A stretch of 64,000 bases of DNA from Amycolatopsis sp. NBRC 101858. Lineage in GTDB: Bacteria > Actinomycetota > Actinomycetes > Mycobacteriales > Pseudonocardiaceae. The stretch is from assembly GCF_030269325.1 (NCBI RefSeq), contig NZ_BSTD01000006.1, forward strand, positions 248,001 through 312,000. Direction: 5' to 3'. The position numbers and the translations under genes are program-made. Below the pieces are notes generated by a model. That model did no database searches, was not told the DNA's origin, and saw only the letters and a program-made list of their open reading frames with translations. Shown here one piece after another: positions 53,598-61,350 of the stretch (positions are counted from its first letter, which is position 1; every line of letters starts with the position of its first letter).

Positions 53598-54545
53598 TCA
53601 TCCCCGTGAAAGCGGACGCATCCCCACCGGTGAACGTTGCCCATTCCGGCGCACGATCAACACAATGGCCGCTGCTGCAACGATTCCGAGGAGGTTCACG
53701 AGCAGCTGACCCACCGATTGGACGCATCGGTTCCACTCCCCCGCCACGGCAGCCACGACCGCGTACCCCGCTGCCGGCACCGTGGTCACGGAGATGAACA
53801 CCCCGACCAGGGCGGCCGACTTCGCCGACGTCATGGCGAGCATCCCGGCCGCTCCGGCCAGCATCGCCACAACCAGCGACGGTACGCCGACCGAGAACAC
53901 GAAGTCGACCTCGCTGTGCTGTTTCAGCTCGAACGCCTGCGCGCCGAAGACGTCGGTGACGCGGACCAGCAGCGCGCCGCCCAGCGTGACGACCATGGCC
54001 AGCGGGAAGCCGATCCCCAGCGCCGCGCCCGCGAGCCGGACGAGGTCCCACCGCCGCAGCACCAGGCCGACCGCGAGCGCGGCCAGGGGCCCGAACTCCG
54101 GGCCGACGACCATCGCGCCGACGATCGTCACCGCGGAGTCCGTCAGCACGCCGACCGCCGCCAGCAGGCAGGCGATCGTGAGGAACGCCAGGAACGTCAC
54201 GTTGAGCCGCGACTCCTCGCCGGTGCGCGACAGCAGCTCCTGCCACACCACGGCGTCCGCGGCCTCGCCCGGCGCCGCTTCCTCCGCCTCGTCGGCGGCG
54301 TCGGACAACGCGGTGTCGATCGCTTCGAGCGTGATGCCGCCGGCGTGGTCGAGCTCGAGCACGCACAGCGCCTCGACGATCTCGTCCGCCGCCTCGCGCG
54401 CGATGTCGGCCTCGACCAGGTCACCCTCGGGCGAAACGGCCGCGCCGCGGTGCACGATCAGGTGCGCCACCCCGGCGTGGGCCCGCAGGATGTCGAGCGC
54501 CTGGGCGCTCTTGTCCGGCGGGCACACGGCCCTGAGGTGCAGCAC
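53598..54545 (-). CDS. DUF389-family membrane protein
   Basis: A 315-residue membrane protein. Residues about 1-115 are soluble (LHLRAVCPPDKSAQALDILR), followed by six hydrophobic segments starting at LNVTFLAFLTIACLLAAVGV, with GAMVVGPEFGPLAALAVGLV characteristic of the DUF389 family. Transport function is suspected for the family but unproven. GTG 54545 overlaps the aspS stop by one base (TAGTG), so translation is probably coupled to aspS. Confidence 0.87.
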   Translation of the reverse strand: MLHLRAVCPPDKSAQALDILRAHAGVAHLIVHRGAAVSPEGDLVEADIAREAADEIVEALCVLELDHAGGITLEAIDTALSDAADEAEEAAPGEAADAVVWQELLSRTGEESRLNVTFLAFLTIACLLAAVGVLTDSAVTIVGAMVVGPEFGPLAALAVGLVLRRWDLVRLAGAALGIGFPLAMVVTLGGALLVRVTDVFGAQAFELKQHSEVDFVFSVGVPSLVVAMLAGAAGMLAMTSAKSAALVGVFISVTTVPAAGYAVVAAVAGEWNRCVQSVGQLLVNLLGIVAAAAIVLIVRRNGQRSPVGMRPLSRG

Positions 54546-56320
54546 TAGTGCTGCGGGGGCGCGGCGGGCTTCGCGTCGATGCCGGCTTCCTTGCGCTGCT
54601 GCGCCGTGATCGGCGCCGGTGCCGCGGTCAGCGGGTCGTAGCCGCCACCGGTCTTCGGGAACGCGATGACGTCCCGCAGCGAGTCGGCCTTGGCCAGCAG
54701 CATGACGATGCGGTCCCAGCCGAACGCGATGCCGCCGTGCGGCGGCGGGCCGAACGCGAAGGCGTCGAGCAGGAAGCCGAACTTCTCCTGCGCTTCCTCT
54801 TCGCCGAGGCCCATCAGCGCGAAGACGCGCTTCTGGACGTCGCCGCGGTGGATACGGATCGACCCGCCGCCGATCTCGTTGCCGTTGCAGACGATGTCGT
54901 AGGCGTAGGCCAGCGCGTTGCCCGGGTCCTGCTCGAACTTGTCGATCCACTCCGGGGTCGGCGAGGTGAACGCGTGGTGCACCGCGGTCCACTTGCCGGA
55001 GCCGACGGCGACGTCGTCGCCGATGTCCTCGACCGGCGCGAACAGCGGCGCGTCGACGACCCACACGAACGACCAGGCGTCCTCGTCGATCAGGCCGAGG
55101 CGCTTGCCGATCTCGTCGCGCGCGGCGCCGAGCAGCGGCTGCGTGCTCGAGGCCTTGCCCGCGGAGAAGAAGATGCAGTCGCCCGGCTTGGCGCCCGCCG
55201 CGGCGGCGACGTTCTCGCGCTCGGTCTCGGACAGGTTCTTCGCGACCGGGCCGCCGAGCGTGCCGTCCTCGTTGACGAGGATGTACGCGAGGCCGCGCGC
55301 GCCGCGCTGCTTGGCCCACTCCTGCCACGCGTCGAGCTGGCGGCGCGGCTGGTCGGCGCCGCCGGCCATCACGACCGAGCCGACGTAGGGCGCCTGGAAC
55401 ACACGGAACGGAGTGTCGGCGAAGAACTCCGTCATGTCGGTGATCTCGAGGTCGAAGCGCAGGTCCGGCTTGTCCGAGCCGTACTTGGCCATCGCCTCGT
55501 GGTAGGTGATGCGCGGGATCGGCCGCGGGATCTCGTGCCCGATCAGCTTCCACAGCGCGGAGACGATCTGCTCGCCGATGGCGATGACGTCGTCCTGCTC
55601 GACGAAGCTCATCTCGATGTCGAGCTGGGTGAACTCCGGCTGGCGGTCGGCGCGGAAGTCTTCGTCCCGGTAGCAGCGCGCGATCTGGTAGTACCGCTCC
55701 ATGCCGCCGACCATGAGCAGCTGCTTGAACAGCTGCGGCGACTGCGGCAGGGCGTACCAGGAGCCGGGCTTGAGCCGGGCCGGGACCAGGAAGTCGCGGG
55801 CGCCTTCCGGGGTGGAGCGGGTCATCGTCGGCGTCTCGATCTCGACGAAGTCCTGGTTGTGCAGCACCTCGCGCGCGGCGCGGCTGACCTCGCTGCGCAG
55901 CCGCATGGCCGCGGCCGGGCCGCTGCGGCGCAGGTCGAGGTAGCGGTGCTTGAGGCGGATCTCCTCGCCGACGTCGACCCGGTCGTCGATCGGGAACGGC
56001 AGCGGCGCGGCCTCGGACAGCACCTCGAGCTCGGTCGCGAGGACCTCGATCTCCCCGGTGGGGATCTCGGCGTTCGCGTTGCCCTCGGGGCGCTTCGCGA
56101 CCTCGCCGACGATCTTGACGCAGAACTCCGAGCGCAGCGCGTGGGCGCGCTCGGCCATCTCGCCCTCGCGGAAGACGACCTGGGCGACGCCGCTGGCGTC
56201 CCTCAGGTCGATGAAGATGACGCCGCCGTGATCTCGCCGCCGGGCCACCCATCCGGTGAGGGTGACGGTCTGTCCGGCCTGCTCGGCACGCAGGGTGCCG
56301 GCGTTGTGAGTGCGGAGCAC
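54545..56320 (-). CDS. aspS: Aspartyl-tRNA synthetase
   Basis: Charges tRNA-Asp. The 591-residue class IIb enzyme has an OB-fold anticodon domain (TLTGWVARRRDHGGVIFIDL), the bacterial GAD insertion domain (about 290-420) and catalytic motifs: motif 2 ARCYRDEDFRADRQPEFTQL and motif 3 FGWDRIVMLLA, with flipping loop SPQLFKQLLMVGG. Mycobacterial-type AspRS enzymes are often non-discriminating (also Asn-tRNA); this cannot be decided here. GTG 56320 start. Confidence 0.96.
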   Translation of the reverse strand: MLRTHNAGTLRAEQAGQTVTLTGWVARRRDHGGVIFIDLRDASGVAQVVFREGEMAERAHALRSEFCVKIVGEVAKRPEGNANAEIPTGEIEVLATELEVLSEAAPLPFPIDDRVDVGEEIRLKHRYLDLRRSGPAAAMRLRSEVSRAAREVLHNQDFVEIETPTMTRSTPEGARDFLVPARLKPGSWYALPQSPQLFKQLLMVGGMERYYQIARCYRDEDFRADRQPEFTQLDIEMSFVEQDDVIAIGEQIVSALWKLIGHEIPRPIPRITYHEAMAKYGSDKPDLRFDLEITDMTEFFADTPFRVFQAPYVGSVVMAGGADQPRRQLDAWQEWAKQRGARGLAYILVNEDGTLGGPVAKNLSETERENVAAAAGAKPGDCIFFSAGKASSTQPLLGAARDEIGKRLGLIDEDAWSFVWVVDAPLFAPVEDIGDDVAVGSGKWTAVHHAFTSPTPEWIDKFEQDPGNALAYAYDIVCNGNEIGGGSIRIHRGDVQKRVFALMGLGEEEAQEKFGFLLDAFAFGPPPHGGIAFGWDRIVMLLAKADSLRDVIAFPKTGGGYDPLTAAPAPITAQQRKEAGIDAKPAAPPQH

Positions 56321-56415
56321 TGCGACTGCTCTCCTTCGACATGGGGTTCTCGCTGCCTGGAAAGGCTAACGAACAGCCCAGCGTACGACGTCGGCAGGCT
56401 TGGCTTGCGCAGTGG

Positions 56416-57018
56416 TCAGAGCACGTACTTCGGGCGGGCCTCCAGCGCGGCGACCAGCCGGTGGGCCTGGGCCAGGTAGGCGGCGACCTGGTAGATCCGC
56501 CCGCCGGGGTGGGTGACCACCCAGCCGGCGGCGGCCGAGGCGGAGGCGAAGAAGGGCTGGCCGGCGCACGCCATGGCGTCGGCGCGCTCGAGCCCGAACC
56601 CGAGGTCGACGGCGGCGACCACGGCCGTGCGCGGGTCGGCCTGCACGATCCCGTGCGCGGTGAGCTCGATCTGGATGCGGGTGCCGGTGACCGGGCAGGT
56701 CGCGGCGGCGTGCACGCGCTCGCCGGTGGCGATGGCCAGCAGGAACATGTCGACGGTGCCGTCCGGGCCGGCGCCGAGGGTGCCTTCGGCCGGCTGGAGC
56801 CGGTGGTGGGCGCCGCGCGGCGCGGGGCCGGTGCTGACGAGGTCGCGGTGCAGGGTGAAGCCGATCAGCTCGACGAGCCGGCGCACTTCGGCCGGCGCGA
56901 CGCCGACGATCGCGGCCAGCCGCTCGACCCCGACGGGGTGCCGGCCGGCCCGGGTCAGCTTCAGGGCGGCCCACGCGAGCCGGGCGGCCGCGACCCGGTC
57001 GGTCTGCGAGGTCGTCAT
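56416..57018 (-). CDS. MerB-like (organomercurial lyase family) protein lacking the key cysteine
   Basis: A 200-residue protein. After a winged-helix-like N-terminus (ERLAAIVGVAPAEVRRLVEL), the C-terminal half matches the MerB fold: CPVTGTRIQIELTAHGIVQA aligns with the Cys117 region and ACAGQPFFASASAAAGWV with the Cys159 region, and TVDMFLLAI aligns with the Cys96/Asp99 segment. The cysteine corresponding to Cys96 is absent (Gly), Asp99 is kept, and one of the Cys159/160 pair remains. Hg-C cleavage is therefore doubtful. ATG 57018. No merA, merR or merT is nearby. Confidence 0.7.
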   Translation of the reverse strand: MTTSQTDRVAAARLAWAALKLTRAGRHPVGVERLAAIVGVAPAEVRRLVELIGFTLHRDLVSTGPAPRGAHHRLQPAEGTLGAGPDGTVDMFLLAIATGERVHAAATCPVTGTRIQIELTAHGIVQADPRTAVVAAVDLGFGLERADAMACAGQPFFASASAAAGWVVTHPGGRIYQVAAYLAQAHRLVAALEARPKYVL

Positions 57019-57443
57019 CACCGCTCTCCCTTCCGCATCGATCCCTTCGACGTTAGGCGTCGGCGAGGCGGGGCGACAACGACACGATCGGACATTTTTC
57101 CGCAATGCCGCGACTCGGTGGCGCAATCGTGTCCCCACTACGGCGAACGGCGGAGTTCCACCGGCGCCGGCGGCGGTCCGGGTGACGGCTTCACCCACAC
57201 GGAGGTTCGGCGGATGATCACGGACCGCGGGCGCCGGTTGTCCACAAAGGACCGACGCGGGCCGGTGTTCACGCTCCCACGGCCTCGCACCGAAATCCGC
57301 GCCCGCCGGACTGCCGGCGCCGCGATCCGCGACGGGCGCGTCGAGGCCGTGCCCCTCGCGGCCACCGGCGAAGGCGGGAAGACCACCTCCGCGCCTTCAG
57401 CCTCGGCAGCCGCTCGCCCTCGCCCGTGGCTCCGGAATCCGCG
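57019..57443. other. Intergenic region upstream of the MerB-like gene
   Basis: No supported gene. A pair of inverted 8-mers GACACGAT (57081-57088) and ATCGTGTC (57126-57133) lies upstream of the MerB-like gene and could be an operator. A plus-strand open frame from 57214 has some third-position GC bias but runs antisense into the radical SAM gene and lacks recognisable content. Confidence 0.45.
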
Positions 57444-59342
57444 TCAGAGGAGCCGCAGCTGCTCCACGACCGGCGCTTCCGGCGGTGGCTCGGGCAGCGG
57501 CTCCGGGCTCCGCGCCTCATACCCCGTCTTCGGCGCCAGCCCGTGCCGCCGCAGCAACGGGGCCACCCGCTCGCCCAGCCGCTCGCGGTACGCCTTCCGC
57601 ACGTAACTCCCCCGCGCGTACAGCTCGCGGTACCGCGGCACCAGCGCCGGGTACGTCCCCGCCAGCCACCGCCCGAACCACTCGCGCGCGCCCGGGCGGA
57701 GGTGCAGCGGGATCACCGTTGCGCTCGTCGCTCCGACCTCGGCCAGCCGGGCGAACAGGGCGTCGAGGGCCTCGGCCGAGTCCGTCAGCCACGGCAGCAC
57801 CGGCGCCACCAGCACCGAGCACGGCAACCCCGCGTCGCGGGCCTTGCGGACCAGCTCCAGCCGCGCCTGCGGGCTCGGCGTGCCCGGTTCGAGGCGGTGC
57901 TGCAGCTCGCGGTCGAGCAGCGCGATCGACACCGCCAGGCTGACCGGCACGTCGGCGGAGACCTCCTGCAGCAGCGGCAGGTCGCGCGCCAGCACGGTGC
58001 CCTTCGTCAGCACCGACAACGGCGTTCCGGAGCGGGCCAGCGCCGTGATGATCCCCGGCATCAGCCGGTAGCGGCCCTCCGCGCGCTGGTACGGGTCCGT
58101 GTTCGTGCCCATCGCCACGTGCTCGCGCCGCCAAGACGGCCGTTTCAGCTGGGCCGTCAGCACCTCCGGGGCGTTGACCTTCACCACCACCTGCGTGTCG
58201 AAGTCGTGGCCGGCGTCGAAGTCGAGGTAGGTGTGGGTGTTCCGGGCGAAGCAGTTGTGGGACACCATGCCGTCGGCGATGAAGTCGCCGGTGCCGGTGG
58301 TGATGTCGAACAGCGGCACCTGCAGGCCCAGCGGCTCGATCGCCTCGACGAGGCGGCGGCTCGCGCCGATCACCGCGCCGTCCAGTGACCGCTTCCACGC
58401 CACCGCGGGGTTGCTCACGTGCAGGAACCGCAGCACCTCGGCCGTCCCGCCCAGCAGCCGGACCTCCTGCCGGGCGGGGAACTTCGGCACTTCGTCGGTT
58501 TGGTGCGCGAAGCCGAAGCGGGTGAGCGCGCCGGCGAAGGCTTCGGTGATCTCGGGCTCGTCGTGCGCGACGACGAGGACGCCGCGGCCGTAGTCGCCCG
58601 CGATGTCGAACAGGCCGGCGAGGAAGCCGCGCTGCCAGTGCGCGTCCGGATCGGCCGGGACCTGCAGGAACCCGACGGACGCACCGAAGTCGGGCAGGTA
58701 CTCGAGGGCCCGCGTGGCGGCGTCCGGTTCCGCGGCGAACCCGCCGGAGCGCAGCATCCCGCACAGGTAGCCGGCCCGGTACCCGAGCGTCTCGTCCGGC
58801 GTGGGCTCGAACCGGCCGACGCCGATCAGCTCGGTGCCCGGCTCGAGGTGCGGGCGCTGCGCCGCGCCGAACTTGGTGCCGGTGACGTGCTTCCAGCCCT
58901 TGCTCGTGAGGAACCGGTGGTCGCCGCCGGCGACGAGCCGCGTGCCGTCCTCGAGGGTCACGCGGTAGGCGTCGCGCAGGGTCGTCCAGTGGGCTTCGAC
59001 CCGGGTCGGCACCAGCCGCCGGGACGCGCCGTGGCCGCGGGTGCCGTAGATCTCCTCGCCGACCTTCAGTTCGGACAGCGCCTTCGTCCGGCCGTCGGCG
59101 AGCAGGATCCGGGTGCCGCCTTCGAGGCAGTACGTGCAGGCGTGGGAGCAGCCGCGATACGGGTTGACGGTCCAGCCGAACGGCACACCGGACCCGGCGG
59201 GCACCTTGTTCAGCACCGAGCGGGCGTGCACCTCGTGAAAGGTGACGCCGTCGAACTCCGGCGACCGCACGGACCGCACCAGGCCCTCCAGCCCGGGCAG
59301 TGCCGGCTCACCTTCCCCCGCTCGCTGCCGATCCCATCGCAC
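57444..59342 (-). CDS. Rv2578c-family radical SAM protein interrupted by an intein
   Basis: A 632-codon precursor that should yield a 340-residue radical SAM protein after splicing. N-extein: SVLNKVPAGSGVPFGWTVNP then YRGCSHACTY; C-extein: CFARNTHTYLDFDAGHDFDT, then TNTDPYQRAEGRY, SVLTKGTVLARDL and other conserved blocks. The CxxxCxxC [4Fe-4S] motif is C65, C69 and the C+1 residue (364), so splicing is needed to complete it. GTG 59342 gives VRWDRQRAG, like the MRW start of mycobacterial Rv2578c. Splice-photoproduct-lyase-like relatives exist, but the reaction is unknown. An SOS-type box overlaps its promoter; Rv2578c belongs to the LexA regulon in M. tuberculosis. Confidence 0.92.
   Translation of the reverse strand: MRWDRQRAGEGEPALPGLEGLVRSVRSPEFDGVTFHEVHARSVLNKVPAGSGVPFGWTVNPYRGCSHACTYCLEGGTRILLADGRTKALSELKVGEEIYGTRGHGASRRLVPTRVEAHWTTLRDAYRVTLEDGTRLVAGGDHRFLTSKGWKHVTGTKFGAAQRPHLEPGTELIGVGRFEPTPDETLGYRAGYLCGMLRSGGFAAEPDAATRALEYLPDFGASVGFLQVPADPDAHWQRGFLAGLFDIAGDYGRGVLVVAHDEPEITEAFAGALTRFGFAHQTDEVPKFPARQEVRLLGGTAEVLRFLHVSNPAVAWKRSLDGAVIGASRRLVEAIEPLGLQVPLFDITTGTGDFIADGMVSHNCFARNTHTYLDFDAGHDFDTQVVVKVNAPEVLTAQLKRPSWRREHVAMGTNTDPYQRAEGRYRLMPGIITALARSGTPLSVLTKGTVLARDLPLLQEVSADVPVSLAVSIALLDRELQHRLEPGTPSPQARLELVRKARDAGLPCSVLVAPVLPWLTDSAEALDALFARLAEVGATSATVIPLHLRPGAREWFGRWLAGTYPALVPRYRELYARGSYVRKAYRERLGERVAPLLRRHGLAPKTGYEARSPEPLPEPPPEAPVVEQLRLL
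58254..59129 (-). other. Intein with degenerate LAGLIDADG domain
   Basis: A 292-residue in-frame intein at residues 72-363. It starts with Cys1 (CLEGGTRILLADGRTKAL), has a B-block-like VAGGDHRFLTSKGW, an F-block LFDITTGTGDFIADG and ends VSHN followed by Cys+1. The central region has two LAGLIDADG-like helices, YLCGMLRSGG and FLAGLFDIAG, in which the catalytic acidic residue is Gly in the first and Ala in the second. The splicing residues look intact; the usual B-block Thr (TxxH) is Gly. The homing endonuclease is probably inactive. Confidence 0.88.
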
Positions 59343-59349
59343 CGCGTCA

Positions 59350-59378
59350 GTCGAACATATGTTCTAGACGAGTGTCAA
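59350..59378 (-). promoter_or_regulatory. LexA-type SOS box over a leaderless promoter
   Basis: TCGAACATATGTTCTA (59351-59366) matches the actinobacterial SOS-box pattern TCGAAC-N4-GTTCGA except at the last two bases, and its core GAAC-ATAT-GTTC is a perfect palindrome. On the minus strand TTGACA (59378-59373) is followed after 17 nt by TTCGAC (59355-59350), putting +1 at or next to the GTG start at 59342. The box overlaps the spacer and -10, so LexA would block initiation directly. Confidence 0.75.
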
Positions 59379-59407
59379 ACGCGTTCGCCGCGGGCGGATC
59401 CGGCCGG

Positions 59408-60292
59408 TCAGGGGTAGAGGAACACCGATGGCTGCTCACCCGCACCGGCGCCGTTGCGCAGGTGCCACTCCAGGCGCCCGCCGGAGGCACCCCGGACGAC
59501 ACCGGGCCCGTCACCGCCGATCCCGTCCCAGTCGCCGACGACGTTGCAGTCGCTTGCGACGCCGTAGTCGAACCCGATGTCGGCGGTTCCGGAGCTCAGC
59601 TCGTTGCGCTCGAGCCACGAGAGGCGGTCGTTCGTCGTGCGGACGACGCCGGGACCGTCCCGGCCGTCGCCGTCCCAGTCACCCGCCATCGGCTTGTCGT
59701 TGCCCAGACCGGCCTGCCCGTAGACGAGGTTGTAGTCGGGGTCCCCGCCGGTGGCGCTGTCGCGCAGGTGCCACGCCTTGGAGCCGTTCGCGTCACCTCC
59801 CGCGACGCCCGGTCCGTCGCCACCGACCCCGTCCCAGTTCCCGGTGACGGGCAGGTAGGTCCGAAGGCCGTACGCGTAAGCGCGCCCGTAGTCGAAAACG
59901 TACTTCGGATTGCCACCGTCGGGGACATCGCGCAGCTCCCAGTGCCAGTCGTCGAACACATCGCTGACCTTGACCGGGCGGACGGTCCCCGGGCCGTCGC
60001 CGCCCATGCCGTCCCAGTTCCCGACGACCGGTTGATCACCGGCGCGTCCGAAGCGGAACTGGTAGTCGATCTTGCCGCTGTTCGGCGCGTCCCGCAGGTA
60101 CCACCACAGGCCGTCCCCGTGGGCCTCCACGACCCCGATGCCGTCGCCGCCGATGCCGTCCCAGTTTCCGGTGACCGGCCAGCCGATCGCTTTGAAGCAG
60201 TTGGTGGACGCCGCGTCGGCGGCCGGTGCGCTGATGCCGGTGGCCGCCAGGACCGTGCCCGTCGCGATGGCGAGTATCCGTCTCTTCCCCAT
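59408..60292 (-). CDS. Secreted FG-GAP/VCBS-type repeat protein
   Basis: A 294-residue secreted protein. A signal peptide (MGKRRILAIATGTVLAATG) ends at about residue 28 (ADAAS). Five repeats of a motif like GNWDGxGGDGPGVVR recur about every 48-50 residues, with W-x-L-R-D segments between. The Asp/Gly-rich turns resemble FG-GAP/calcium-binding beta-propeller blades, so a surface-binding role is likely. No enzymatic site was identified. ATG 60292 with GGGAGGGAACAGC upstream. The gene is monocistronic. Confidence 0.83.
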   Translation of the reverse strand: MGKRRILAIATGTVLAATGISAPAADAASTNCFKAIGWPVTGNWDGIGGDGIGVVEAHGDGLWWYLRDAPNSGKIDYQFRFGRAGDQPVVGNWDGMGGDGPGTVRPVKVSDVFDDWHWELRDVPDGGNPKYVFDYGRAYAYGLRTYLPVTGNWDGVGGDGPGVAGGDANGSKAWHLRDSATGGDPDYNLVYGQAGLGNDKPMAGDWDGDGRDGPGVVRTTNDRLSWLERNELSSGTADIGFDYGVASDCNVVGDWDGIGGDGPGVVRGASGGRLEWHLRNGAGAGEQPSVFLYP

Positions 60293-60374
60293 GCTGTTCC
60301 CTCCCGTTCACAGGCTTCGGGAACAGCGTGTGCCTTTCGCCGCCCGGCGTCGTTGCGCGAGAACGCACACCTCT

Positions 60375-61346
60375 TCAGTCCGCGCGCACTCCCGTGCGGT
60401 ACCGGCCGGCGGAGACGCCGTACGCGCGGCGGAACGCCTGGCTGAAGTGCGCCGCGTTCCGGAAGCCCCACCGGTGGGCGATCGCGTGGACGGGCCGGGC
60501 GGCCAGCCGCGGATCGGCGAGGTCGCGCCGGCACCGCTCCAGCCGTTGCTCGCGGACCCAGCCGGCGACCGTCTTCCCCTCCTGGTGGAACAGCTTGTGC
60601 AGGTAGCGCACGGAGATGTGCCGGGCCGCGGCGATCGTGGCCGGCGTCAGGCCCGGGTCGCCCAGGTTCCGGTCGATGAAGGCGTGGATGCCGGCCAGCA
60701 GCGCGCGCCGCCGGGTGTCGGGCGGGAGCACGCTTTCGCGGTCCAGCGCGGTGGCCAGCGCCGCCGCCAGCACGTCGAGGGTCAGGGTCGCCACCCGGGC
60801 CGTGTCGGCCGGAGCCAGCTCGGGCATGCGCCGCGCGAGCTGCAGCAGGAACTGCCCCGACAGCGCACCCACCCCGCGGTCGCCCGGGATCCGCAGCGTG
60901 GTCAGCCGGCGCAGGTCCTGGGCAGGCAACGGCAGCAACGAGCGGGCAAACCGCAGGAGCAGCAGCTCCTGGACGGGCACGTCCGGCGCGAACTCGCCCA
61001 CGTACGGCTGGGAGGGGTCGTACAGCACCAGATCGCCCCGGCTCACCGCCGAGTGCTGCGCGCCCTTCGTCATCGCGACCCCGCCGCGCACCATGCAGCC
61101 CAGCCAGAACACGTCGGGATCGGCCCGGCGGATGAGCCGGGGCGTGCGGTGGACCGCGTGCGGCATCGTCGTCATCAACGTCGCCTGGACCGGGCCGAAC
61201 TCGCTGATGCCCACCTCGGCCCGGAACCCGCTGTCCGGCCGCCGGTCGCACCGGACGTCGTAGGGCACCCAGAGCTTGCCGTGCAGTTCGCTCCAGAACG
61301 CGAACTGCTCTCCCGGCGGGACCTCGGCGGTGCTGACGACGTCCAC
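60375..61346 (-). CDS. AraC-family transcriptional regulator
   Basis: A 323-residue regulator with an N-terminal ligand/dimer domain of the AraC_binding_2 type (EQFAFWSELHGKLWVPYDVR; VSRGDLVLYDPSQPYVGEF) and two C-terminal HTH motifs (TPATIAAARHISVRYLHKLF; VHAIAHRWGFRNAAHFSQAF). The segment FRRAYGVSAGRYRTGVR closes the family signature. GTG 61346 lies 4 bp from the sthA stop on the same strand, so it may be cotranscribed with sthA. Effector and targets are unknown. Confidence 0.88.
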   Translation of the reverse strand: MDVVSTAEVPPGEQFAFWSELHGKLWVPYDVRCDRRPDSGFRAEVGISEFGPVQATLMTTMPHAVHRTPRLIRRADPDVFWLGCMVRGGVAMTKGAQHSAVSRGDLVLYDPSQPYVGEFAPDVPVQELLLLRFARSLLPLPAQDLRRLTTLRIPGDRGVGALSGQFLLQLARRMPELAPADTARVATLTLDVLAAALATALDRESVLPPDTRRRALLAGIHAFIDRNLGDPGLTPATIAAARHISVRYLHKLFHQEGKTVAGWVREQRLERCRRDLADPRLAARPVHAIAHRWGFRNAAHFSQAFRRAYGVSAGRYRTGVRAD

Positions 61347-61350
61347 GGCC

